From positions 1-48,808 of the forward strand of contig WION01000393.1 in the NCBI GenBank assembly GCA_015039365.1: a stretch of DNA of 48,808 nucleotides, in the 5' to 3' direction. The first letter of the stretch is position 1; every line of letters starts with the position of its first letter. A program made the position numbers and the translations under genes. A model generated the notes under the pieces. That model was not told the origin of the DNA. It ran no database searches and was given only the letters and a program-made list of their open reading frames with translations. Source of the DNA: Amanita rubescens. Lineage: Eukaryota > Basidiomycota > Agaricomycetes > Agaricales > Amanitaceae. Of this stretch, positions 34,693 through 44,644 are shown piece by piece.

Positions 34693-37184
34693 ATGACTCC
34701 TCCGGCTATTTCGCCCACTGAAAAACGGCCTCTATCTAAAGTCGCAGTCGAGATGGACAAGTTTTCCATGATCACTATGCTGCTACAAGCCACTGTTACA
34801 TTACGACATCGAGATGAAGATTTAACTTTGTGGGCGTTTCGTCTGACACATTCCAGCAGCCACATATCTGGGTCAGATCCTAAATTCACTACATTGGAAG
34901 CCTTCAACGCACTTTTGACGCCGAACGAAGGTGTTGTAGCAGCATGCTATCGTGACGAAGAACCACTCGCTATGCCCCATGTACACAAAGAAGGATGCAT
35001 TGACGATCCAGTCCTTGATTCTGACAAGCAGAAATACATGATGCCGTGCCATATCGTCGTTATGGCTAACGCAGACAAGGAGACCAACGCTCTTGAAACA
35101 AACTTGAATCCTCTTAATCTAAGGTTCATCACCGACGGGGAAGATATTTGGCCAAAGATCAAAGAATCACAAGCCAATAACTACGATCCTCTGGATATAA
35201 TAGCTCGGCGAGTAAATTTACCCGCTACTCTCGTTTCTGAGCCGCGAATCTTATGTTCGAGTACCAGGGGCGAGTCAGTGTCTCTGGGATCACACGCGAA
35301 GACAATTTGTTCGTATCTCAACGATTTCAAGGCCGCTTCTTCCGACTTGGAGGGCAATCCAAAAGGCGATAATCAAATGGGTTATGGCCGCAAATTCTTT
35401 AACTACCTTCTATCATTCTGTTGGGAGAAACTACACCGGCGTTTCACATCCTGGCCAGGACTAGGCTTCGTCTATCACTTGGAACTTACCTGGCTCAAAC
35501 TCGAGAATTCGGATGCAATTAACGGGTACTCGCAGTGGGAATCGTTCGACATACCACACACCGGTGATAATTCCCTAACCAAGTTCCTCAAAAAGCACGA
35601 TTTTATCCCCGTGGTATTGGACGCGATTCTTGCCCGCGGCAGAGCGTTCGAAACTGCATCTTTCAGTTCCTTAATGGGAGCAGTCCAGAATGACCAACAT
35701 GCTCTCTTCACGAAGAACACCGCCAAAGATTTTCACAGGCTTGTTTTGGGCACGTTTATCATGCTAACAGCGGAGCTCGAGCAATTCAAGACCCACTACC
35801 GAAATTGGAAGCAGCTGGATGCCAATGCTCGGAATACAGCGATGCAATCCTTCCGTCGGATCGGATTGTATACCCGCCTCCTCCTAAATATTTTAGCCTC
35901 CACCTCATTCAGAACCTACATGATGTTTATGGCACAGGGCGGTGTTAAAAATCTGGTTCCTGTATTCGAAGATAGGTCGTCATATGATTCGAAATGGAAG
36001 CTTCGTAAAAGTGTGCTTATGGGTGGGAGCTCGGCAGTCACACCCATTGAGGGGGAGATTGCGAATGTAGAGGAACCCTCTGATGAAGAGGCTGAGGTGG
36101 ATTTAGAGGTATTGAAGTCTCGTATGTCATAAACATATGCGATGTTGAGGTTTCATGTAGGCTCTGCGACCAAATGAAGATGATGTTTCGGTGCTTGTCC
36201 GATGGATCAGAGGCTTTCTTCTGCAGTTCATTGGGAAGCGGCATTTGGAACAAAAATGCACAAAAATGCATGCACATTTCCCTAAATCGACGATCGAGAT
36301 AGCGGTCATGACCACTGACCGGGTTCATTACTCTATTCCGCAGTGGAGCGAGTTCAAGTCTCTCATTGATGATGCATTACAAACATGCCCAGACCGCCCT
36401 GCAAAATATAATACTAGCTTCGTTGTTGCAAGGCTCTTAGAGGAATTTGGAAAAAAGAGGAAAAGCTATCGTAGATCGGTCGCTTATATTGACCACTTTC
36501 GGAAGCTTATAGATTACGAAAGCCAGGGGGAGTCGTCGAAACCGAAATTGACGGTGGGCTTGACCGTCCATTGTGAAGCTGCACTTGTGGCGCTTTCCGA
36601 GGCTTTCAGAGAGTCGAAAGACATTTCAACATTGGTGCGTCGTCTTAGTGTATTAAAGGATCATTGACGATCAAAACCATTTATAGAAATTAAATTCATC
36701 TATGGTTGCAGTACCAAAGCCATGCTGCCCGGTCTGTTGGGAGCTTATCGCGCTGTTGAGGAGTATCTCGGTCACCAAGGGAACCGATGACTCATCTCCA
36801 AGACTTGCTATCCGCGGTTCCCACCCACAAATTTATCCACTCGTGTTGCCTCCCTGGATTTCGGATGAAATCCGCGGAAGGATGAATTTGAAGTTCCGAA
36901 GCTACCTTGGCGCTGAACTGGTCCAGCTGATGGCTATCCTTGATGCTAAGCAGGTAGTGGCCAGGCCTGCCAAGGCTAAGGCATTGACAGAAGCGGTGGA
37001 TAAGAAGATTGTATATCGCCATCAGTTGACTGGTGGTCCAAATCTCGGTCTTGGCTCCGCGAGCAGAAACCGTGATGACCCCTTTTCCAGTAATGCAGTG
37101 GTCTTGTCGTGTATCCACAGATCGGAAGACCGCTTTCGATTTCGGCCTGCGCTCAACAAGGCCGGGTCCCGTTCAAATGAATGA
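34693..37184 (+). CDS. OTT_1508-like deaminase-fold protein, 795 aa, intact
   Basis: Exons 34693-36108, 36161-36634 and 36687-37184 are joined by two 52-bp introns, both in phase 0; they sum to 2388 nt (796 codons with stop). The ATG context GCCACTATGA is good. Residues 1-472 form a region I cannot assign, with helical parts such as GRKFFNYLLSFCWEKLHRRF and ends in an acidic stretch (EEPSDEEAEVDLE). The second exon begins ALRPNEDDVSVLVRWIRGFL. The deaminase core has VHCEAALVALSEAF (H609, E611) and, across the second intron, KPCCPVCWELIALL (C644, C647): the HxE and CxxC motifs that hold zinc and the catalytic acid. IRGSHPQIYPLVLPPWISDE follows, as in OTT_1508-like proteins. The family is related to nucleic-acid and nucleotide deaminases; the substrate is unknown. 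No signal peptide is evident. Two damaged paralogues lie at 28631 and 33618. Confidence 0.85.
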
Positions 37185-37520
37185 ATAGATATTGTATTAC
37201 CCTTAGATTGATTAACCGTGACATGCAATTAGCGCTTTGTGCTACTACTTGACTAGCCCAGTATCAATTTGAGTTCAAAATTCATAGCACCTCTCGGTTC
37301 AACGTGACGGTATATATTTGTTAGTTGGGTTGTCGTTATTGCCGTATCTTTGACTCGTATTGATTAGCGTTTCGTATGACATGTCACTTAGATTAGCACC
37401 GAACTTTAATGTCATGCCAGCCCTGGCGCCTTTCCTCCGAGTATTGGTCAGTTTTCAATTATTGAGGACTATATTTCTCATTGGGCCAATGAGAGCGTGA
37501 TCACGGGCCAGAAATTAGAG

Positions 37521-37580
37521 AGACAAAGAGAGACAAAGAGAGACAAAGAGAGACAAAGAGAGACAAAGAGAGCCTAAGAG
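37521..37580 (+). repeat. Decamer satellite, five exact AGACAAAGAG units
   Basis: AGACAAAGAG is repeated five times without change from 37521 to 37570, followed by the variant AGCCTAAGAG. Related arrays lie at 38199, 40980 and 44772. Confidence 0.95.
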
Positions 37581-38198
37581 AGTTCAAGTGTTTAAGATCT
37601 CACCACTGGCGCGGACACGTTTCCAGGAGGGAGAAAGGCTGAAATACCAAATTTCGTAAGGGGAACTAGTGTAAGAAAATTTCGAAGTTTTTCATCAAAC
37701 GCGCTCGTGCCTCGCTCGTTTGACTAATTACAACATTTCGTCGGACATTTCGCTTGGGTGGAAACCGTGGGAATTTCTGTTTCAGGCAAAATGTCAACGA
37801 AATGGATGTTTTGGAAACTTATTATTCCAATATTTTTCGCGAACTATTCTCGCTGGAGAAATGGAATATTTTATCAGAAACACTCCTGTGCCCATAGTGA
37901 GAGAGTTTAAGAGATTCGCCCCTTTTGGCAGGACTGATGCTTCTCTCCTCTCTTCACCTTCCTCACTTAAGTTTTAGTGACTCAGGCCGTCGTCGGTAAC
38001 CTGTTGATATAACTTTCGGCGGTTGTCCCTGGTACACCTACACTCCCTTGGGCCTTCTTCTCCGGGGTCGTAAAAATGTCGTCGATGATGAGCCGTCCTA
38101 GTGGGCGCAGCAGAACTTCCTGCCTCGATTTCAATTTTATTAGTATGAGTGTTATGTTGATGATTTTTGAAACCATACTTCATTGAATGTAGTATCGG

Positions 38199-38268
38199 TC
38201 CGAAAGAGAGCCAAAGAGAGCCAAAGAGCGCCAAAGAGCGCCAAAAGAGAGCCAAAGAGAGGAGCGGT
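38199..38268 (+). repeat. Decamer satellite, AGAGCCAAAG-type variant
   Basis: Units of AGAGCCAAAG and AGCGCCAAAG, with one unit lengthened by a base; same family as the other decamer arrays in the window. Confidence 0.85.
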
Positions 38269-38584
38269 GAGCACATGCTTGTTTCCGAGCGGGCCGTCGC
38301 TCCTCAGTCTCTCCTCGCCCTCCTCTCTTTTCCGTCCTCAAGATCACTTTTCGCCGACCCCGCTCTTTTGTCAAGAGGTCCACGCCGATTCTGAGGAAAT
38401 TACCTCCGGTTCTTCGCCTGGATTTTTCCTTTGACTCCGTTTATTCCGTTGCTTGTTCCCTGGATCCCTTGGACCTGCGACGCCTCATCACATTTTGTGA
38501 TATATTGTTGCGATCCACCGCCTTCAGTATGTATATCCGTCTCTTATCACAGTGGCGCTATTCTTATTGACGATACCCGAAGAT

Positions 38585-40646
38585 ATGCCGCCAGCTGTTT
38601 CTATACCTACACAAGCGACGGATTTGTTGCGGAATCGGAGAACTGATGGTAAGCTACCTATGGCACGTACGATCACAGCACCTTAATGTTATCTTAGTGC
38701 CTCTCGGGGCGTTCGATGGACGCGTTGCAGCTGTTCACCCTCACTATTCCGATTATTATATCGCTACTCCCAACCAAGAGCATATCTTTGCGCCTCCCGG
38801 TCGTTGTAATTTATATGCAAGGATAGACGGCCGTTATGGTGTGGACGATCACACGCAGTGGCCTCAGCCATTTTCTCGGTCAGCCCCGTACCTGTGCTGT
38901 GTTCCCCAAAAAGATGCGCTAGCGTCGGAGTATTCGATCATGTGGTGGAATCCCACCCGGGTTGATTTTGAACCGGTCCATCAACATGGATGGAGCTTTG
39001 GGATCGGGTTCCTTCCACATCACGAGTTGCAAGCAATGGAGCAGTGCTGCGAACGGTTGCATGAGAGGGCGGTCCAAGCTAAAGTTGATCATAGCACCCA
39101 TTACCCTGAAACAAAATTGCTATCCGTTAATCTCCGCCGTAGTTTAAGTCGTTTGAGGGCAGTCGCAATGACGCGTAAAGAGGTCTTATTCGAATTTCGG
39201 CAGATTCAACGTCTGTGGATGGAGCTGTGGGCGCTGCTTGACTACATAGAGATTTTTGAACCCTACATGGAAGGTCGCGTCGCTCCTGCAACAGAAACGG
39301 CCAAGGTCATCGGTTGCTTTGTCCTTAACGCAGATGTCGCGGAGAGACTTTTTGCTGCAGGGATCCCTTATTGGTTCATACGCCCCATCTCGTCCTTCGT
39401 GAAAGAGAATATCCTCTCCATCACGTCTATCATTCAACCACAAGACAAGCTGGAACTGGAAGACTATGTCCCCCCCTTTCCACGCATCTACGTAGGCGAT
39501 TCAAACTACAACCGATTTCGGGCGATCTCCGAGCACGGCTTAAAATCACTTCGTTATACGGACCTCTTTAGTGACGGAAACCCGAGAGGAATTAAACCAC
39601 ACGAATTCGAGCAAGCTGGACCCTCGCGAAATACTCGAGACTCACGCATAAAGCACCAACCGTGTAAGTTACTCCATTCATTCAGCTAATTTTGCATCTT
39701 ATATACAGCAGATTCCCGTTCTGGAAAACCAGGCCCTAAAGCATCAACAGACCGGGATAAGTTTGAGCCGATTGATAGTCCATACATGCCTCCTGCATTA
39801 CAATCGTGGCAATGTGCCCTGCTCGCTGTCGATCGTGACCCAAAATATCTTTACTCGTCGACCAAGCTAGCAGAAAATGATGGCAAGTATGCATTCCCGG
39901 AACCGGGACTTTTCTGTTCTGGAAACAGTCCCCAGCGACGAAATCGGTTCCTTACATTATGGACAACCATCCGTGATTTATGCATATACCGTCTGGCGTC
40001 TAATGCCCCTGAAGTCCGTTTGCTCTCGAACCAGGATTGGCGTACTCTATTGCATGGACATGAGCCCAATCAACAGACCATGGCAGGAAAATCTCGTCAT
40101 TTCCTAACCAATTTGTTGTCACCAGAGGCAACTGCACTGGGCATCGACATATCCAATCTCCACCAGGTCTCTAACAGGGAGTTTACGGTGCGGGAGACGC
40201 AGGAACACATGTGGGGTATTTCAGAGCTATCGTTCCGGTTCGAACTTCTCATATTGGATCGCCGTGCTCTTGATCGACGCCTGTTTGAGGGTCGACATCA
40301 AGATCTTGATTCTCTGGTCCGGGAGGGACTCGTATTACGGTGTTTCTACTTCCGTCCCAACCAACCTCGTCATCTGGCAACGGTGTCTGTTAGAAACGCT
40401 CGCCTGGGACTGGCATCCCCTGATGTCCGAGATCGCCTTCCATACCTCCATGCTTTGCGTCGGGTGATGTTTGAATGGGATAGTTATCATCGACATCATG
40501 TAGCGCGCCTGCCAACACCGACAGCAGAGGCCCCAGAGAACGAGCTGCTACATTACGAATACGCTCTTGCCAGATTCTACACCCAGAGTTACTTTCGGTA
40601 TTTTGGTCGTGCAGCCATCATTCCAAGAACATTGCCAGACACTTAG
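38585..40646 (+). CDS. Conserved uncharacterised agaricomycete protein, 655 aa
   Basis: Exons 38585-38648, 38698-39663 and 39709-40646 (introns 49 and 45 bp) sum to 1968 nt, 656 codons with stop. The start MPPAVSIPTQATDLL is chosen because splicing of the GTAAGC...CTTAG intron gives an in-frame join (DVPLGAFDGRV), and many proteins of this type start MPP. The N-terminal half has GRYGVDDHTQWPQPF and later EIFEPYMEGR and WFIRPISSF; then comes a Ser/Lys-rich hinge, and a C-terminal half starting SPYMPPALQSW, with RFELLILDRRALDRR and FYTQSYFRYFGRAAIIPRTL near the end. I recognise the layout (a hinge followed by the SPYMPP block, and the FGR..I.P ending) as a family found many times in mushroom genomes, without known function. 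The last acceptor is a NAGNAG site (ACAGCAG), so two forms differing by one residue are possible. The frame is clean, so the gene is probably under constraint. Confidence 0.85.
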
Positions 40647-40964
40647 TTTCTTTTTCTTGTAATAATCTCTTAGCCTTTCTTAGCGAACATTTGATATCAT
40701 CATATTTTGATCACCGTATTCAAGCTGTCAAGTTGATCCCAAAAACGGTTGTCATGATTTATCTCCAGCCTAACCATTTATTAATGATTATCATCACCAT
40801 GTGCTTTGTTCAAATACATTCAAGTGATCGTTTAAGATTCTACTCTATTTTCCTTCAGCTTGGGGTCAATGCATTGTGTTGCTCATGCCATTCATGCCTG
40901 CCATTTGAACTACTCGAGCCTACACTCGGCCAGCTCCCTATCTCATAGAGGGCGATGGGTAACA
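40647..40964. other. 3' flank of the 655-aa gene
   Basis: No gene recognised; a short hydrophobic frame on the plus strand (40691-40948) is probably chance. Confidence 0.4.
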
Positions 40965-42562
40965 GCTGTGATCGCGGAGAGAGACAAAGAGAGACAAAGA
41001 GAGACAAAGAGAGACAAAGAGAGCCTAAGAGAGTCTGAGAGAGCCTAAGAGAGATTCAGGTCACACTGCAACTTGCCACATTTCGCAGGGACTCAGCATC
41101 TCTCCTCTCTTCACCTCCCTCTTATGTCGTCCTAAAGATCGTCGTGCAGAAATTACAGGAGTTAGACGCTGCGTCGCTTCCAAGGGCTAGACTTTCGGGT
41201 TACCCTTTCTCAATCGAACATGCGCACCATCTTGCTGGTTTACTGATTGGCCAGGCTACCTTACTCTTTCAACGATGCATTCAACGGTTAGATTCCATGC
41301 ACCCCTTGTTGTGTCGCTTATGATCAGTTCCTTAGGTTGTCGAAGGAAGCCAGGTTGTGAATTGGTTTTAAAACGGGAATGTAACACCTGAACTGCAACC
41401 GAATGTCCATTCTCGTTCATCCACAGGTTAGATCTAATGGAGCTTCTGCATTATCGTTTATGAACAGTTCCTCATGCCGTTGAAGCTCGTGGATGGCGAC
41501 GACGTGGATTGCTGCTAGCATAGTGGAAGAATCGGGAGCATTGGCGACTGCCAAAAACGCGGTCGAGGTATGGAACCTGAGTCTCCAGCGTCTCTTTCTT
41601 CAATATTCTCGCAGGTCCTCCCGGAATGCGTCCAAGCTGAGACAGATGTCTTGTCCGCAGCAGCGACTTCATGTGAGGGATTTGGTCTTTTCGTCCTGAA
41701 TTGGATACCTCCTAGAGACCAGCCTTGAATCTACTGCTTTCCTGTAGTGTCAAGAGTTTCCGGCACATTCTTCCCAGATGGCCCGGGCTGGGGCGATCCA
41801 TAGTGACTTGAATACACCATTTTACTAAATTTGCGCCTCACAAGCTGACCAGTCGCTCTAATTCTTTATCACCGCGATAGAAAGTTGCTCAATGGAATTC
41901 AGAAGCTTTACCTTCAATACGTCCGGTTCTAATACTGCATCGTTTACTTTCTTGCTGACGTTGTGCACGTTGGTGGCGGGCTCTCTCTTATTTGGCGCAT
42001 TCGACTCCTCTACGATCGGCTTCGAGCGTCTTTCTTTATTTTCAACGCATTCTCCAACTTTTTATGCATGAAATACGCATCCCGTGCCGTTCCTTCTATC
42101 ACCAGGACTGTAAGCGTTCCATTTCTCTCAATTTGCATATTGCAAGCTAACCGATTCCTTTAGTCCCCTATTTTCGTGATAGAAAGTTGCCCAATGCATC
42201 CTTTGGAAAATTTGCTCCATACGGTCAGTCGCGATACACTCACGTTCGCCCTCCAGCTGACGCTGTTCGTGTTGGCCAACGCGTTCGCCCAATTTGGCAG
42301 ATACATATCCAACTGCAGGCTCACCTTCCTTGCAGTTATCTCTCTTCTCGCAACGTACGCCTACGAACGTAATCGTCAGGTGTTGTTTGGCGGGTTTGAT
42401 CGCGCGTCACCCGTTCCACGGAAGGAGAAAATCGGCATAGTTCTGGCAATTCTGGCAAGCTGACGCATGTTTTGCGTTTGCAAGTCACTGAAAAATGTCA
42501 TTGGACATCAGATTCCGCCTAAAAGCGTCCACTCGCGTATGTCTTGATTGCTATATTGAGCT
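40965..42562 (+). repeat. Left copy of a 1.6-1.75 kb direct repeat block
   Basis: The block opens with a decamer satellite (40980-41056) and continues with TCTCCTCTCTTCACC, then GACTTTCGGGT and CCATCTTGCTGGTTTACTGA, TTATGAACAGTTCCT, GCCAAAAACGC and two exon-like units (entries below), and ends near TTGATTGCTATATTGAGCTC. The same order is found at 44760-46515 in the same orientation. Copies differ by substitutions and small indels. Pieces read as short protein-like frames but stops interrupt them; I find no known domain. Confidence 0.85.
41870..42420 (+). repeat. Exon-like repeat units inside the left block
   Basis: Units start with GATAGAAAGTTGCTCAATGG near 41876 and 42178 (about 302 bp apart). 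A possible third, weaker unit starts near 42637. A stretch GTAAGCGTTCCA...GCTAACCGATTCCTTTAG (42110-42163) between units looks like a real 54-bp intron with branch site. Confidence 0.7.
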
Positions 42563-42918
42563 CTGCCCCCGTAAGTCACCATTTCGCCTCTTTCTCGTCC
42601 TGTACGCCATTGAATCGGCTTTGCTCTGTTTTTCCACGATAGAATGCTGTGAACGCCATTTATGTACATATCCTGCCTCGCTCAAATTCCGTCGTCCTCG
42701 CTGTAGCCAACGTTCTTCGCTTTGGCAGCTTTACAAGTTCAATTGTTATGCGTACGCATCTCTTGTATTTCGTCTTTATTAATAAATCATTTGGGCTGCG
42801 GTGTGAGCTCTCTTTTTTCTTCGAACGTTGCACTAAGTCTTGTCTTTTTGTATTCCTACTTATGTGTCAACCTCAATTCGTGACGACTCAAGCTAAGCTA
42901 ATATGTAAAGAATTCTTT

Positions 42919-44620
42919 CTATGTACGTCTTTTCTGGAACAACCGTTTGGAGTGAGCCTTCAAGTAGTTTTTGACGACACCTATCCACTGCCGAATCACT
43001 TCATTGACCTCCTTGTTTTTGCTCTTCTTCCGCAGCTCATCCCACAATTTCAGTTCCTCCTTCACGTCCTTGAAGTAATCCTGGAGGTGTTCAAACATAT
43101 TATCGTCTAACTCTTCGTTCATATTCTCTGACTCAATCTTGTATATCTTCCTTGCCACGTCAAGATCTCCAATACGGCAAAGCTTCAGCCCAGTATGGCA
43201 ACTTTGGCTAAAGGTGAGTACTGCGTGGATCGTCCCTCCGGGCAGGATAAAACGTGTTTGTTCATCGTCCAACAGCAACAACTCCAACCCTTCTAATCGA
43301 TCAATGGCGTCTTCGGTTGAAAAGGTAATGAGCCCTGAAAAATGCTCTCGCACGTAGATATCAAGATTGCTCGGGGTGGGAGGCCAACAAAGCCAGAGTT
43401 TTCGTCCATTGATATGCTGGATGAGCTGGGAAGATCCGCAGTAATCCGTATGGGGGGTTGTGATGGCTCCTATCGGGACAAGACAGCTTGCCCAGGCCCA
43501 CGGATGGTCTGATTTCTTCTTTTCCGTTTTCCTCTCGCACACAAACTCCGTACAGTCCTCGACCAGGTTCGGTAATAGGTTAACTTTATCTAGGCCAGAG
43601 GATGATGCAGGAATGGTGAGAGCGCCAATCGGGAGAACCTTTTCACCCGAACTGTCTCCAGACAAGGGAAACAATTTTAACAGCTTTTCGATCGGGGTGT
43701 GGTTTGCGGGACCATTGCGTAAAAAATTGACAATACTCGCATGGTTGCCATTTCTTCTCGCCTCAGATAAGTCCGTTATGACATGCGACATGTCTGGTTT
43801 GTCCGAGTCCCCCTTCAAGAGGTGTCCGGTACTCTGAGCATGGATAATGATGATATGTTTTAATTCTGGCCCATGTGGCCATGAAGGGACCGATTCCGAG
43901 GACCTGGATAGGGCCGTCACTAACTTCGAAAGGATTTTCCGCCCTTGTTCATGCAGCGTTGGGTGCGCAGCGTCGGTGATATCCTTACTCTGCCACCGAT
44001 GATATTCTTCCATGATCCATGAGGGAGCTAAAATATATTTTCAGAGACTTATTTCTTAGCAGAGAGGAGCGGATCATATTACTACTGCGATCGAAGGTCA
44101 TCGAGTCTGTTCGAGCTCGTTTTTTCGCTTTTTGTGAGTCACCATCTATCGTTGCTAGGTAAGAATGCTTTCAAGTTCGGTTCTTGGCATTCTCGTACCG
44201 TGACTTGGCTCAACTGCATCATGATCTCCCCCTCCAGATGTTGAATCGAGTCGCTTAGACGTTCGGCGCTTGCTGTTGGCAGAGTAGTTTCTAGCGTTTC
44301 TCCATGTGAATGAAAAGTCGTCCAAGAAATACAATGAGATTTCTGGATGTCGGGTGTAGGGTTTGCCATTGTCATGCCTACGTTTGTCTGCATATCTCCA
44401 GCCTTCTTCAGTCTTATAATAAACCTGGTGTTTTTCGTAGTTTTTCGGCCGTTCTATTGTGCGTTGAAAGTTTAGGGTATCGGTAACTTCCTGTGTATCT
44501 GAACTTTCGACCCCAATATCTCCAATGTTGCCCACGTCGGCCTGTGGAGAATGGGGACCAACGAAGATTTTGTACTCTATCCGTTCGGATTCGTTTTTGA
44601 ACGATCTTCTAAAGATTGAT
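42919..44620 (-). CDS. JmjC-domain protein, 5' end probably missing
   Basis: Exons on the minus strand: from about 44620 to 44199, 44145-44083 and 44027-42919; introns of 53 and 55 bp have GT...AG ends and keep the frame (SHDGDSQKAKKRART, then RSSTPSWIMEEYHRW). The last exon carries the JmjC core: ITTPHTDYCGSSQLIQHING with the H-x-D iron ligands, KLWLCWPP, and LPGGTIHAVLTFSQSCHTG with the distal His. Counting from the internal Met at 44013 these are H188, D190 and H263. JmjC proteins are Fe(II)/2-oxoglutarate oxygenases, often histone demethylases; members of this fungal group have no known substrate. A basic KKRAR stretch may be a nuclear signal. The first exon has no in-frame ATG, and a stop lies just upstream at about 44630, where the right repeat block begins; the true 5' end seems lost. 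Confidence 0.75.
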
Positions 44621-44644
44621 GGGTATTGTTCTTACAAGGTGGTA

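Larger units (their letters stand above)
37185..38584. other. Intergenic region with copies of a dispersed repeat and decamer satellites
   Basis: From about 37437, ATTATTGAGGACTATATTTC and ATGAGAGCGTGATCAC match the start of the right repeat block (44655-44765). The decamer arrays at 37521 and 38199 (separate entries) and CTTCTCTCCTCTCTTCACCT at 37939 are also shared with the blocks at 41 and 45 kb. I see no gene. The promoter of the 655-aa gene should lie in the last few hundred bases. Confidence 0.6.

Noticed and set aside
42176..42463. Open frame with hydrophobic stretches as a membrane protein
   Set aside because: It spans an exon-like unit of the repeat block; the matching frames in the other copy are interrupted, so it is not a conserved protein.
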